Source: Ceratopteris richardii (lineage: Eukaryota; Streptophyta; Polypodiopsida; Polypodiales; Pteridaceae). Taken from it: DNA of 64,000 bases. A model generated the notes under the pieces. It saw nothing but the letters and a program-made list of their open reading frames with translations. It had not been told where the DNA came from and did no database searches. Positions 41,111 to 51,849 of the stretch are shown piece after piece. Both the position numbers and the translations under genes were made by a program. The stretch is from NCBI GenBank assembly GCA_020310875.1, contig CM035413.1:183770618-183834617 (forward strand), given 5' to 3'. Numbering within the stretch: the stretch's first letter is position 1; every line of letters starts with the position of its first letter.

Positions 41111-42140
41111 AGATCATGGGCAAGAGAGAAATATTCTTCTACTATTCATGGCTCAAGAAATCAAGGCCACACGGATATTTTTTGGGTCGATCTCCTTTGT
41201 CTTCGTGCTCATGACAAAGCAAGCTATGGAGATCTTGTGAGCAATGCTTGGAGTCTACATCAAAAGAGCTTGAAGTTGGAATCCGCTTCAAAGAGTTCTA
41301 AAGGACACCCACACGACAATGCTCAGAGGAGGAGAAAAGTGTCCAATACTCCCCATGAACATACATCCATCCGCCCACATATGCATGAGTGTCTGGACAC
41401 CCATGTTGGAAGGTTCTTCTTTCCTTCTCCTTGTGATGGGAGCTATTGAGGTAAGGTGTTCTATATACAACACTTACTTCTACTCTAGAAATATATATGT
41501 GGGATATGTGGCTTTGTGCACATGCTCTTGCCATTGGGGGAGGCTAGGAAGAGAGAAAGAAAGAAAGAAATAAAGTCATATTAACGTCTTTTGGAGGCCA
41601 AACTTGGCCTATGAGACAAAAACCATGTACAAGTGTAGTAACCCTGTGTAGAAGATGAATGAAATAAAATATATATCGCTACACAAAGCGATATAGGGCT
41701 AGAAAAGGCTGGGGAGGGGGAGACGTGGCTCTGACTCAATAGATAGTGGCCACCTAATACATGAGGGATCCATAATGTGAGTAAACACCCTAGCTACTGG
41801 TGATGGGTGGAGGTGGGTGTAGTATGTGGTACATCGGTGGTGGTATGAGTGCCTCCTGAAGGAAGACAACCCAGGGGGTGGTGCCTATGCTCCATCATGT
41901 GGTCGTGGGTTGTCCTGATGCCTGAGATATCCTCCTGATATAGTCGTGGTCGATGATATCCTCTCATGCGTGGTCGGCGCTGTGCTCTCTGTGCGGTTGC
42001 TTGGTGGAGTGTGAGCCTAATAGATGGACCTCTCTGATGTAGCTTAGCTCGCGGAAAGAACTGGGTAATGGTCTACTGGGTACTCACCCGTGGCTGATGT
42101 GTGGGCTGTAGTGACCGCTCTCGCCTCTCGTATGATATCA
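41111..42140. other. Unassigned retroelement-like debris
   Basis: No confident coding similarity. It contains a GAAA microsatellite (about 41554-41573), an AATAAAATAT signal, and a perfect 8-bp hairpin ATATCGCT..AGCGATAT at 41673-41694. A possible primer-site relic TGATATCAGAGC occurs near 42132-42143. Confidence 0.4.
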
Positions 42141-42184
42141 GAGCATTTTGATGCAAAAACTTTGTTCCTTTTTTGCGAGCGAAG

Positions 42185-42440
42185 CCAGCACCCACCCACC
42201 CAAGGTTTATGACCAGGCATAGACCTTGGCATACCTTGTCATCGGAGTCACCAAAGTCACCATTGGTGTCGTTGGTTGCACATGAGGGAGGACCTCAATG
42301 ATCAAGGAAGATAGAGGTTCTCGATACTTCCCAGGAGGTCACCCATCCTAGTATTGCCCCCCCCCCCCCCCCCCCGCGAGCTTGCTTAACCATGGCAATC
42401 TTTTGCCACTAAGCTACACTCTTGTGGTGTCTGAAGAAGG
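42185..42440 (-). repeat. Composite repeat: tRNA-like and 5S-rRNA-like head with dispersed body
   Basis: On the minus strand, reading from 42440: GTGTAGCTTAGTGGCAAAAG (box A-like), then GTTAAGCAAGCTCGCGGG (equivalent to the 5S box A region), a poly-G run (poly-C at about 42357-42376), CAATACTAGGATGGGTGACC and CTCCTGGGAAGT (5S box C region and 3' end). It continues into the body shared with 17118-17235. 5S-derived pol III promoters are known from SINE3-type repeats and from Cassandra TRIM elements. Which it is cannot be decided here; a decayed 5S pseudogene remains possible. Confidence 0.6.
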
Positions 42441-43462
42441 GGAAATATTAAGGTTAACATTACCTTGAACATGTTTTGGTCCCTGAAAGCTTCATTCGTT
42501 GCTTTCAAAGCCTATTTTTGAATAATTTTTGGCATGATTTTTGGAGCCATTCTAGAGTACTTTCATGCATAAGTCTCTTCACATAGGTTCAAGAATATCA
42601 AGAAGAGTGTTCTTTATACTTGTCCAAAATTAAGTATTCACCTTTGGGGCTGTGTTTTCAGCCACACTTGTAAAGCTATAGGTCTCTCAAAAGGTTTTCA
42701 GTTGTGGTGGGAGCAGCCACCACAAATTTATGAAGGTTTTTTGAACCTAAACAACATACTTGATAGACCCTTGCAGGTGTCATTAACTAGTTTTTGGGTT
42801 GTGCATTCAGCCTTTCAGTGTCATTTTACTACATATATTGAGCACATATACACTATGTATGCTTTTGTAAATATCACCTACGTATGTCCATGTGGTCATT
42901 GATATACCAGTTATGTTTTTGCATAAAGCCTTTTACGTTTGATAAAGAGGGTCATGATGAGGTTTTCTTGACTAGGAGACACCTAGATGTCGGGGTCTCT
43001 TTGGTGATGCAGGTGGAAGAATTACCTAGCCTCGCCATAGGTGATGTATGATAGCTTTTCATAAGTGCTCGATAAGCCTAGTTGGATTGTTTTGGGTAAC
43101 TGATTATATGCAATGGAGTCAGTGATTCACTATGCAGGTAAACATGTTAGTACTTGCAATTTTATGAGATTTTGCCACTATTCATATGCTCTTTTTGAAG
43201 AGTATACTTTGGCAAAACCTCTCTAGATTTTCTAGTCTTTTCAACTATATAGTGCTCGATTTACTCCTTGATACTCTTATTGGTATGAGCACATTTATTC
43301 TCACATAATCCTTCATGTTGGTCATTACTCTTCATTAATTTTTTTTATGGGAAGATTGCTAAATTCTCTCCCAGAATCTGACACTTGGTCATCCTTCTTT
43401 GAGCCTTAGTGGTCTTTGGACTCTTCTAGCTCCATTATCATTATATTCATTTGTATACCATC
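42441..43462. other. Region upstream of copia-E2, probable degenerate leader
   Basis: AT-rich, no ORF recognised. TTGGTATGAGCAC near 43276-43290 could be a diverged primer-binding site for copia-E2; no LTR-E copy was recognised before it. Confidence 0.4.
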
Positions 43463-44371
43463 ATGACATCAGAGGTCTCAGACATGTTTGGTGGATCAGG
43501 GTCTAGTGCCAACGTTCCAAGGAAGAGCTATAATTTGTAGGGTAAAGACCATTTTGAGATCTGAAAATTTGATGGCACAAACCTTGCTCTATGGAAGAAT
43601 CAGATTAAAGATGTACTGATTCAAAGGAGGCACTGTAAGCTAGTAAATGGAATCTCAAAGAAGCTTGCTGACATGGATGAAGATGATTGGGATGAGTTAG
43701 ATGAAATTGCCAGGTATACCATTTGATTACACCTGGTAGATAATGTTTACTTTACAGTATTAGATTGTGAAAGTGCAGAGGAGCTTTGGAAGAAGTTATG
43801 CAATACAATTGAAAAAGAGACGACATCAAATAAAGTGTATCTGATGAGAAAGTTATATGACCTTCACACGAAGGACACAGATAGTGTTGCTGCTCATCTA
43901 AATGAGTTTGATGCTATATTCTCCCAATTATAGGCTTAGAAAATGGATATGGATAATGAAATGGAAGCAATCTTGTTGTTGTGCACCTTGCCATCATCAT
44001 GTGATACATTTTGCACAAATATTCACAATAGTGCACCTGGTGGTAAACTCGTCTATGATGACATATGTGGAGCACTCTTGAGTGAGGAGATTTGTAGAAA
44101 ATCTATGGTTGGCACTCAAAATGGAGATGCATATAATGTTTGTGAGTCTTACCAAGGAAAGAAGCAACAATGTGGCAGGAGCAAGAACAAGGAAAAGAAT
44201 GGTCAATGGAATAAGAGTAGAAGTAAATTAAGGAAGAGGGATATCGAGTGCCATTATTGTCATAAGAAAGGGCACATGAAGAAAGGCTGTTATGCATTAA
44301 AGGATGCTAAAGGTAAAGGACAAAATGTTGATGGGCATGTTAAAAACAGTTACTTGCACCATCTACTTTGA
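43463..44371 (+). pseudogene. copia-E2 gag with zinc knuckle
   Basis: ATG at 43463 (MTSEVSDMFGGSGSSAN), with stops after short distances, then KFDGTNLALWKNQIKDVLIQ, AEELWKKLCNTIEKETTSNKVYLMRKLYDL (copia gag helices). The open part at 43943-44371 contains CHYCHKKGHMKKGC at about 44250-44292 (C-x2-C-x4-H-x4-C intact). Gag coat and RNA-packaging protein of the copia-E family. Confidence 0.88.
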
Positions 44372-45078
44372 CTATTAAGATTGAAGAAATTAATGCTATT
44401 TCTGATGATGCTGATGTGTTGACACTTTATAGTACTATGCCAGCTGAGGCTCTTATGGCTGATTCTCTTTCCCACACATGGCTATTAGATGCTGGTGCTT
44501 CTTTCGATGTGATACCACACAGAGAATGGTTCTCTAATTATGCAACAAAGTCTCTTTGTACTGTGAGACTTGGTGACTCTTACCATGACATTGTGGGGAT
44601 TGGAGATGTGGTTGTACAGTTCATTGATGATTCAAAATTTACTATGCATAATGTACACCATGTACCTCAATTATCATTTACTTTGATGTTATTTGGTCAA
44701 CTTGATGACCTTGGTTACAAGGTGATCTTCTATGCTCAATCCTTTTGCATATCAAAGGACAATATTGCAAAAGGAAAAAAAGTTGGCTCACTTTATCCTT
44801 TATTTGTATCACAGAAAGAACACTTGTTAGCTATTACTGAACAGCCTATGGCTTGTATCTGGCATGGTCGTTTGGGCCATATATCTCGTAATGGAATGGA
44901 TAATCTTTCTCGTTCTGGCTACTTACTTATATTATCTTTCTTTGGTTTTTCATTTTGTGAGCATTGTCAATATGAAAAACAAACCAAAAATGGGCATAGA
45001 TCTCACATAGGCTCTTCAATTCAACCTTTGGATCTTGTTCATAGAGATGTTTGTGGTCCTATGCCTGTCTCAAAATGA
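44368..45078 (+). pseudogene. copia-E2 protease and pre-integrase, integrase truncated
   Basis: Open for 236 residues. Protease: HTWLLDAGASFDVIPHREWFSNY with DAGA at the active site. Then LGDSYHDIVGIGDV, VPQLSFTLMLFGQLDDLGY, pre-integrase WHGRLGHISRNGMDNL with the zinc His pair and CEHCQYEKQTKNGHRS with the zinc Cys pair, ending at VHRDVCGPMPVSK, the first catalytic region. The integrase core beyond this point is deleted: the next sequence is RT. Confidence 0.88.
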
Positions 45079-45850
45079 GTACAGATCAAAAGTACTTCAT
45101 AGGTTCACTATGCAGGGTGGAAACGCAATGAGTACATCTTTACCCACATATGTGAAATTGAGCAAGGATGATTACCCCAAATCAGATGAGAAAATGGAAT
45201 TCATGACCAAAAATTCCCTATTAGTGTGCTATTGGTAGTTTCATGTATGCTATGGGACTAGACACTGCATTTGCAATGGGAGTTGTGAGCAGATATATGT
45301 CTAATCTTGGTAAGAAACATTGGGAAGCAGTCAATATGATTTTGAGATATCTGAGTTGCACTAAGGACAAGTGTCTATGCTTAGATAGAGGGAAAGTATT
45401 CATTATTGGTTACATAGATTCTAACTATGCTGGTTGTGTAGACAATCGTAAACCTACATCAAGGTACATTTTTCATTTTGTTGGAGGTGCTATCTCTTGG
45501 AGATCTCGTCTTCAAGAATGTACAATTGTTTCCACCACAGAGCAAAGTATGTTGCAACAAGTGAGGCATGTAAGGAAGCATTGTATCTTTCTCATCTTGC
45601 TTGTGATATGGGTTTACCTTAGCATGTACCCCGTTTGCTCAGTGATAGTCAGAGTGCCATTGCTTTGGCTAAGAATCTGGTCTATCATGCAAAAACCAAG
45701 CACATTGAGGTGAGGTATCACTTCATTAGAGATTGCTTAGCCACCAAGCACATTATTCTTGAGAAGATTCACACTCGAGATAATGCTGCAGATGCTTTGA
45801 CTAAAGCTCTACCACAGGATAGCTTTTGACACTATTGTCACTTGATGGGG
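45079..45850 (+). pseudogene. copia-E2 RT tail and RNase H
   Basis: The sequence resumes at RFTMQGGNAMSTSLPTYVKLS (RT connection), LGLDTAFAMGVVSRYMSNLG, LRYLSCTKDKCLCLDRG, RNase H YIDSNYAGCVDNRKPTSRY, AISWRSRLQECTIVSTTE, then in another frame LSDSQSAIALAKNLVYHAKTKHIEVRYHFIRD and ADALTKALPQDSF (about 45829). Integrase core, fingers and palm with YVDD are absent. It parallels copia-E1 at 6558-7198. Confidence 0.88.
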
Positions 45851-46009
45851 GGTTACTCGATTCATGATCTTACATAGTCACTTGTATACTATGTAACATG
45901 CCCATCAGGTGGGAGGTATAGTTTGTATACTTACACTCAGGTATTCTTTATCATTCTTTAGTTTCCTCACATAGTTTTACTTTGGCCATATTGGCCTTTA
46001 GTGGGAGAT

Positions 46010-46125
46010 TGTTATCGTTAGTGTCCATGTGAAAGGCAAAATGGCCACCGAACACTTCTTTGTATATGTTCTTTAATAAAACATATAGTGGTCTAGTCAA
46101 CCACATACTGTAAGTTTGACACACT
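46010..46125 (+). repeat. LTR-E start, 3' LTR of copia-E2 (partial)
   Basis: TGTTATCGTTAGTGTCCATG after GTGGGAGAT, matching 7328 onwards for about 110 bases including CTTTAATAAAACATATAGTGGTCT. The similarity ends near 46125, so the LTR is truncated. Confidence 0.75.
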
Positions 46126-47324
46126 ATGGTGCATCTCCATAAAAATACTTTAGCAAGTGGCTAAGAAGTGAAAAGGCAAGGTTCAAGAGACCAAGGTCGA
46201 GAACAAGAAGGTTCAAGAGACTGTTCAAGGGTGGGGACATCAATTCAAGGGGAGATCAAGGATTAATCCAAATGCTCAAGATATTCAAATTATGGTTCAT
46301 AAAACGTTTTTGCCTAGGAGTCCTCATTGACTTACCAATATAGAGCCTCGTAGGAGTTTTCTCTTTGTGATGGTATATGCATAATCAGTGGTTACATCAA
46401 TGACATCTTCAATCATATGTTTTGCTTCTATTTTAATCATGTATAAGGGATGGAAGAAGTGCTTTATTGAATCAAGATTTTTCCCCATCATATGCATTAT
46501 GGGATTGGGTGCAATTATTATATCCTCGTACTCTTTTGACATATCCACAATGAGTTGATAACTTTGGCCTTCATTACTTAGAATCATTTCTTCAATCTTT
46601 CTTTAGGCGGTAGCCCGGGTTACGGGCCTATGGCTATAAACTCCACTTAATCTTCTAGCTTTTTGCTTCATGCTCATAAACCAATGATGTCTTTTTGCTT
46701 CTCCATGAGTGTCTTTCTGCTTCTCCATTAGTGTCTATTTAAGTGGAGCTATGGTAATATCATTTTATTTTATTGTGACTTGATACTGATCCTCCTTGTA
46801 TTTGGATAAAGTGGATATTGAAGTCAATCCAAGTAAGGTGTTCAAGGGTGTTTTATTATGGAAGAAAAACCTTCTCAATTCTTCAATAGTGCCTTGAATT
46901 GCTTCATATGTTGGTTTAAAAAATCTTACTTGTTTCTTTATATTGTCAACTCAATGATCAAGAGATTAGTAGTATAATAATCTTGTATTTCACTCTTTAC
47001 TTTTTGTAAATTCTATAGAGTCATGCCCTTTTGTCAGGTTATTTTATCATCAATTGGTATTAGCAAGACTTAGGATGTACGTGGCAAAGCCCTCCTTATA
47101 TAGGTGTTCAAGGGTAGTTATGAATTGATGATGTCATTGATGATATCATCAATATGAAACAAGACTTTCAAATGTCAGAATCAAGAAAGTAGACAGTCGA
47201 TCTTAGGGTTTTGACATGTTTTGGAAGTGATCATTAGTTTATTCAAATTTTGAATCAATCATGAGATAAAGAAAGTCACATGGAATCTGCGATTCATGAA
47301 GGTTTCCTTTATGTCCATGATATC
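46126..47324 (-). other. Non-coding region, probable chromovirus LTR
   Basis: It lies directly beyond a polypurine-tract complement at 47325-47342, so the sequence starting (element orientation) TGATATCATGGACATAAAGG is probably the 3' LTR of the minus-strand gypsy remnant to the right. The left end is not resolved. The minus frame 46587-46324 has no recognised domain. An inverted pair AACTCCACTTAA..TTAAGTGGAGCT is present at about 46645 and 46740. Confidence 0.4.
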
Positions 47325-48010
47325 ACCTCCCCTTGAAGTGACAAGTTCCATGAGAAGCCTTCATGTCCTTTAGTCTTGGATTCAGTCGATTCTTCTTATG
47401 AAATTCTCCAACCTTGATTAGTGCTCTATGAAGATTTCTATAGATTCCCAAATATGGTCATTGATGTCATATCCTTTCTATTGAACAAGGTAATCCACTC
47501 TTCATTGGTATATTCTCGAATCTAGGACTTTCAACTTCAAGTTCTTCATGATCATCAATCTCAATAGGTGGTGAAGGACTAGGTCTCTTCCCCCTCAATG
47601 GTGAAATCTAATATGGTTCAAGCATGGAGACATGAAAAACTCGATGTATTCTCATGATACTCGATACCTAGAGCTTGAAGGTGATTGTATTAATCTCGAC
47701 CAAGATGATGAAAGGATCAAGTCTCTGATGTTATAGCTTTGCATAGGGCCTTCAAGTCTACAAATTATTTTTGAGGAACAATAATTTATCTCCAATGTGA
47801 TAGGATGGATTTTAAACATAATGCCAATCTGCATAATACTTATATTTTTCTTGAGCTCTATGGATCTCTTGCTCGAGTTCTTGGAGAATATCTATGAGGT
47901 ACTGTGACTTATCTATGCCACTTGGGTTCTTGACATGATTTGAGAGTTGTACATCCATCCTTGAGTATTTTCCATTAATTTGAAAGGAAAAGAGACTGCT
48001 TGGTAGATGC
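47325..48010 (-). pseudogene. Ty3/gypsy chromovirus integrase C-terminus and chromodomain-like end
   Basis: The minus strand reads ILQELEQEIHRAQEKYKYYADWHY (integrase C-terminal helix), YHIGDKLLFLKNN, RIHRVFHVSMLEPY, PPIEIDDHEELEVESPRFENI (the start of a chromodomain-like tail), then decays to KDMKASHGTCHFKG and the polypurine-tract complement CACCTCCCCTTGAAGTGAC at 47325-47342. Chromodomain integrases direct insertion to heterochromatin. Many stops; the element is otherwise lost, being cut at 48011 by LTR-C. Confidence 0.75.
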
Positions 48011-48011
48011 A

Positions 48012-48426
48012 TGTATAGGGAGTACATGTGCTGAAGCAAAATGAAAAGAAGAGTTTACTCACACAATGAAAGAGTTTATGAGACCCAAAGTGAGTGGAAC
48101 AAGAAACTGGTAAACTCAAATGGATTAAAAATGAGATTATAAAGAACATGCAGTAGGCTCATCAAGCTTCTAACCAACAAAAAGTGAGAGAGAAGCCCTC
48201 CTTAAATGGAGTTGTAGGGGGCTCTCCAAAGTACATCATATGTGGGATAATTCCCCTTGAAGGAGAATGAATACAATGGTAGAAGCAAATGGCAAGGTAT
48301 CCAAATACAAAGAGATATAATGTAACGTAGAATGAAATGGAAATATAGTTTCTCTTGGATACAAAGTGGAGATGCACTCATGCGGATACAAATGGAACTT
48401 AAGCAAGAGAAATCATGTCATCAACA
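48012..48426 (-). repeat. LTR-C, 3' LTR of copia-C
   Basis: TGTATAGGGAGTACATG to GTCATCAACA, followed by CCCCCTCTACAACTCC (polypurine-tract complement). It matches 32149-32156 plus 40181-40552. Confidence 0.82.
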
Positions 48427-50330
48427 CCCCCTCTACAACTCCATTTTGGAGAAGGTGAATGCTATAGAGGTCCACCAAGCACTGGAGTGGAACTGGAGGT
48501 AGAGCCATCAAGAACATCTGGCCGGTTCTCTTGAGATGTACATTGCTCCAGAGTAATATCTTGAGATATGATATTCTCATAGATGAAATAATATTCGATC
48601 TCGATGTGTTTTGTCTAAGAATGGAACACTAGATTCTTGGCAAAGGCCAAGGCTGACTGGCTATCAATACAGATGCATCTCAGACTAACCTACAAAATAC
48701 CAATGTTAGATAATAAATGTTGAAGCTAGATGGCCTCATATGCTACACAATTGGATGCTCGATATCAAACTCAGTGGATGACATAGCAACTATAGGATGC
48801 TTTTTACTTGCCTAAGACATAGGTCTTGAGCCAAGCAAGAATATTTATTGAAAAGTAGACCATCCAGAATCATGATCACTAGCCCAATCTAAATTTGAAT
48901 ATTCAGTGAGCTCAATGCCCCTCCTGTAACAAAGACCATGATCTTAGGTGAGGGCAAGGTATCAAAGTAATATGAGAAGCATCTCAATGTGTTTAACAAG
49001 GTTGATGTGCAAATTGGCTTAGTATACCAATTGCATATGCAATATCTGGTCTTTTGTTGGCTAGCTGAAGTAAAGAACCAACAAACTATCCATAAGATAC
49101 ACATCCACAAGTGATGAAGAGCCCTCTAATGCAAGCTTGATGTTTGGATCAAGTGGTGTAGTATTGAGCAAAAGTTTCCATGTTATACCTAGAAATAAGA
49201 TCAGAGCAATACTTCTTTTGAGAAAGGAATATACCTTGTTTTGTTTACTACACTTCCATGCCTAAGTAATGAAGTAGGCCAAGATTTACAATAGAGTACT
49301 CAAGGTGAAGCTATGTGATTATGAATTAAATGCGTTCTTCATCTCATCCTATCAAAATAAATTCATTTACATAGAGGATGATGATTGCAAATAAGGAATC
49401 TTTCTGATAAATTAGCATCGATAATGCTCCTTTGAAATACTTTAGCTTTGAAGAAATTGTGGATCTTTTCATACCAAATCCTTGGAGCTTTCTTAAGTCC
49501 ATAAAGTGATTTTTGAAGCTTGTATACTTGATCTTCCTTGCCTTTGATCTTGAACCCTTTAGGTTGTTTCACATAAATGTCTTCTTAAAGATCAAGATTG
49601 AGTAAAACACTTGATGGACCATTTGGACTGTACAATTAGTGCAAGAATTACTCTTATAGTTGTAAACATTACACTAGGGGAAAATGTTTCTTCATAATCA
49701 AAGCCATGCTTTTGCTTATAGCCCTTAACAACAAGTCTTGCTTTATACTTGTCCATAGTACCATATGATTTGTACTTGAATTTGTAAAGCCATGTGACTC
49801 CAATAACTTGATGATTTGAAGGCTTTGGAACAAGTGTCCAAGAGTTGTTATTTCCAGTTGCATCCATCTCTGTTTGCATAGCTTCTTACCACTTATTCTA
49901 TTGTTTTATTTACTCCAAAATATCATGTTGTAAGGTTATCGTGAAGTTATTAAAGTACTTGGATTTATGGACTTTCCTCAAGGGACATACAACATGTTCT
50001 TATAATTTAGTAATCCATTGTTTTCTTGAAACTCATTTACTTCATGATATTTCCCTTCTTGATTTTTTTTGCTTGGCATTACAAAACATTTCATCGTGTG
50101 GTAGAGACTCACAAATTAGATGGATCAAGACTAAATCTTCCTGATGACTTGAAGAGATAGATGGTAACTAGACAGTAGTATACTTTCTTATTGATCAAAA
50201 AATTTTTCACCTCTCTTTGGTGAAAGGTAAGCTCTTCTTGATAAAGCATCTCAGTAATATTGATGTCATTTTGTGTGGTATATAATGGCAAAGTCAAACC
50301 TATATAAGAAGTTACTCCATCAAGATTGCC
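48427..50330 (-). pseudogene. copia-C RNase H and reverse transcriptase remnants
   Basis: Minus-strand RNase H at 48440-48860 (IDSQSALAFAKNLVFHS, TKHIEIEYYFI). RT at 49363-49879: MQTEMDATGNNNSWTLVPKP, VTWLYKFKYKSYGTMDKYKARLVVKGYKQKHGFDYEETFSP, then KQPKGFKIKGKEDQVYKLQKSLYGLKKAPRIWYEKIHNFF. The catalytic YVDD block is only faintly visible near 49360 (NEFILIG-type frame). The integrase-to-RT linker lies at 49900-50330. The element has no gag, protease or integrase here and ends at a gypsy RNase H scrap. Confidence 0.8.
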
Positions 50331-50335
50331 TTCTT

Positions 50336-50495
50336 TTGAGAATACAAGCGGTCATAAAGTACTCTAGGTTCTTATAATCTATATATATAGCAATTTTATG
50401 GGTTTACCCATCTAAATGATGACAAAAAGTATCAAAAGCATCCAATATAGCAATAAGTTCTTCGGCATTGATTTCATAATTTATCTCACGAGGGG
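50336..50495 (-). pseudogene. Ty3/gypsy RNase H scrap
   Basis: The minus strand reads PPREINYEINAEELIAILDAFDTFCHHLDG, then after a stop HKIAIYIDYKNLEYFMT, the core of a chromovirus-type RNase H (NYEIHDKELLAI-like Glu block and SDHKNLEYF-like Asp block). It is only about 50 residues long, an isolated fragment between copia-C and unassigned sequence. Confidence 0.75.
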
Positions 50496-51567
50496 GATTT
50501 TTTTTTTTTGTAACTGAATGAATGATTGGAATACGTACTAGAAAATAATGGGTTGAAAATGAATAAGGTGATAGTAGATACATCAAGTGGACTTTGAATG
50601 ATGATAGTGAGAGAGAAGTGGATGGAATTGTGAGTCGACGAGGTTGTGACTATGCGTATTGTGATGAGGGCGAGTGTGCTCGATGGATAGAGATGGTGTT
50701 GTGGAAGGTGAAATGTCCATAATTTCTAATTCACAAGTGATTATGGAGTGATGAGGGGAAGATTCTATATGGTAAGATTCTATATGGTACGCTGACAAAG
50801 TTATATTGTCAAAATTTATACAAGACATCAAGGTTGAGTTGATGATGAAGAAATCATCCAACACAAAAACCACACGGATAAATCTCTCACTAGACAAAAG
50901 AACATCTTCATTTCTATGGACAACAAACTCAAATGAAGATGAATCTCTCATGAGAGGACGAAAGGTTGGTAAGCCTCTTTTATTTCTCTCATTAAATCTT
51001 GTATTTCTTTCTTTAATATTAATTCAAGCACATTTTGGAAAAAAATCTTTTGTAGTCTCATATTTTATTTTTCTTAGAGAGAATCATATGCAAGCATCTT
51101 TGAGGCTATACATACCTATGTAGCCACGTCAAGTAACCTTGTTATAAAAAACTTAAGTAATGTTCATCCAACACACCTTCGTTCACGTATAACAAACGAT
51201 GAAAAGGCCAAATTATACATTCTCCTTGTGAAATCATCTGAAGGTTATCAACCCTTCACTCATTATGTCAAGCAATGATGCCAAAAATATAGAAACAACT
51301 CTCATCAAATACTTACGATTATATCATAAGTCACTCCAATATGCACGATTATGTTTTATGATACGTAAGAAGCATCATAGAATTGAGTGTATGATAGAAC
51401 TTCACACATATAAAAATAATCAAAAGTAAATGTTGTGTTGATACGTTATATGCCACGTTTACATGGCGTACATGTGAGCTATATCAAAAATTCCCTTGCC
51501 AGCTATATTGTGTATCACACATGCATGGTGAGATGTGAGGAAATAGACCCACTTCAACCAGCGACAT
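50496..51567. other. Unassigned AT-rich region
   Basis: The minus frame 50951-50583 (122 residues, Ser/His-rich C-terminal half, THSHNLVDSQFHPLLSHYHH) may be a copia linker between integrase and RT, but no diagnostic motif is present. The rest shows no recognisable feature. A 12-base repeat GATTCTATATGG occurs twice near 50760-50787. Confidence 0.35.
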
Positions 51568-51797
51568 TGTTGGAGTTAGACGTCTGCGAAAGCACTGAGC
51601 AACACAAGGAAGAAGAAGAAGCTTAGAGCACAACACACAATACTGAATGTATTACCACTAGAATGTACAAAGATATATAACCCATTAGGGCTATAGGCGT
51701 ATATACAAGCCGGGTGGAAAAAACCTCCTAAAGAGGGAAAAAAGTGCCTCGGTGGTCCTAGTGTGTTCACACACATCACTACCTAAATATATCAACA
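51568..51797 (-). repeat. LTR-A, 3' LTR of copia-A7
   Basis: The 230 bp run from TGTTGGAGTTAGACGTCTGC to AATATATCAACA on the plus strand; same family as 17700-17929 and 39945-40175. Left flank GACAT (51563-51567). Confidence 0.93.
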
Positions 51798-51849
51798 AAT
51801 CCCCCCTGGGAGTGATGCGGTGAACAAAGAGCTAGCATTCATGTATAAG

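Noticed and set aside
42357..42376. Poly-C run as an independent regulatory element
   Set aside because: It interrupts the 5S-like sequence and is more simply replication slippage in a C-rich stretch, or a sequencing artefact.
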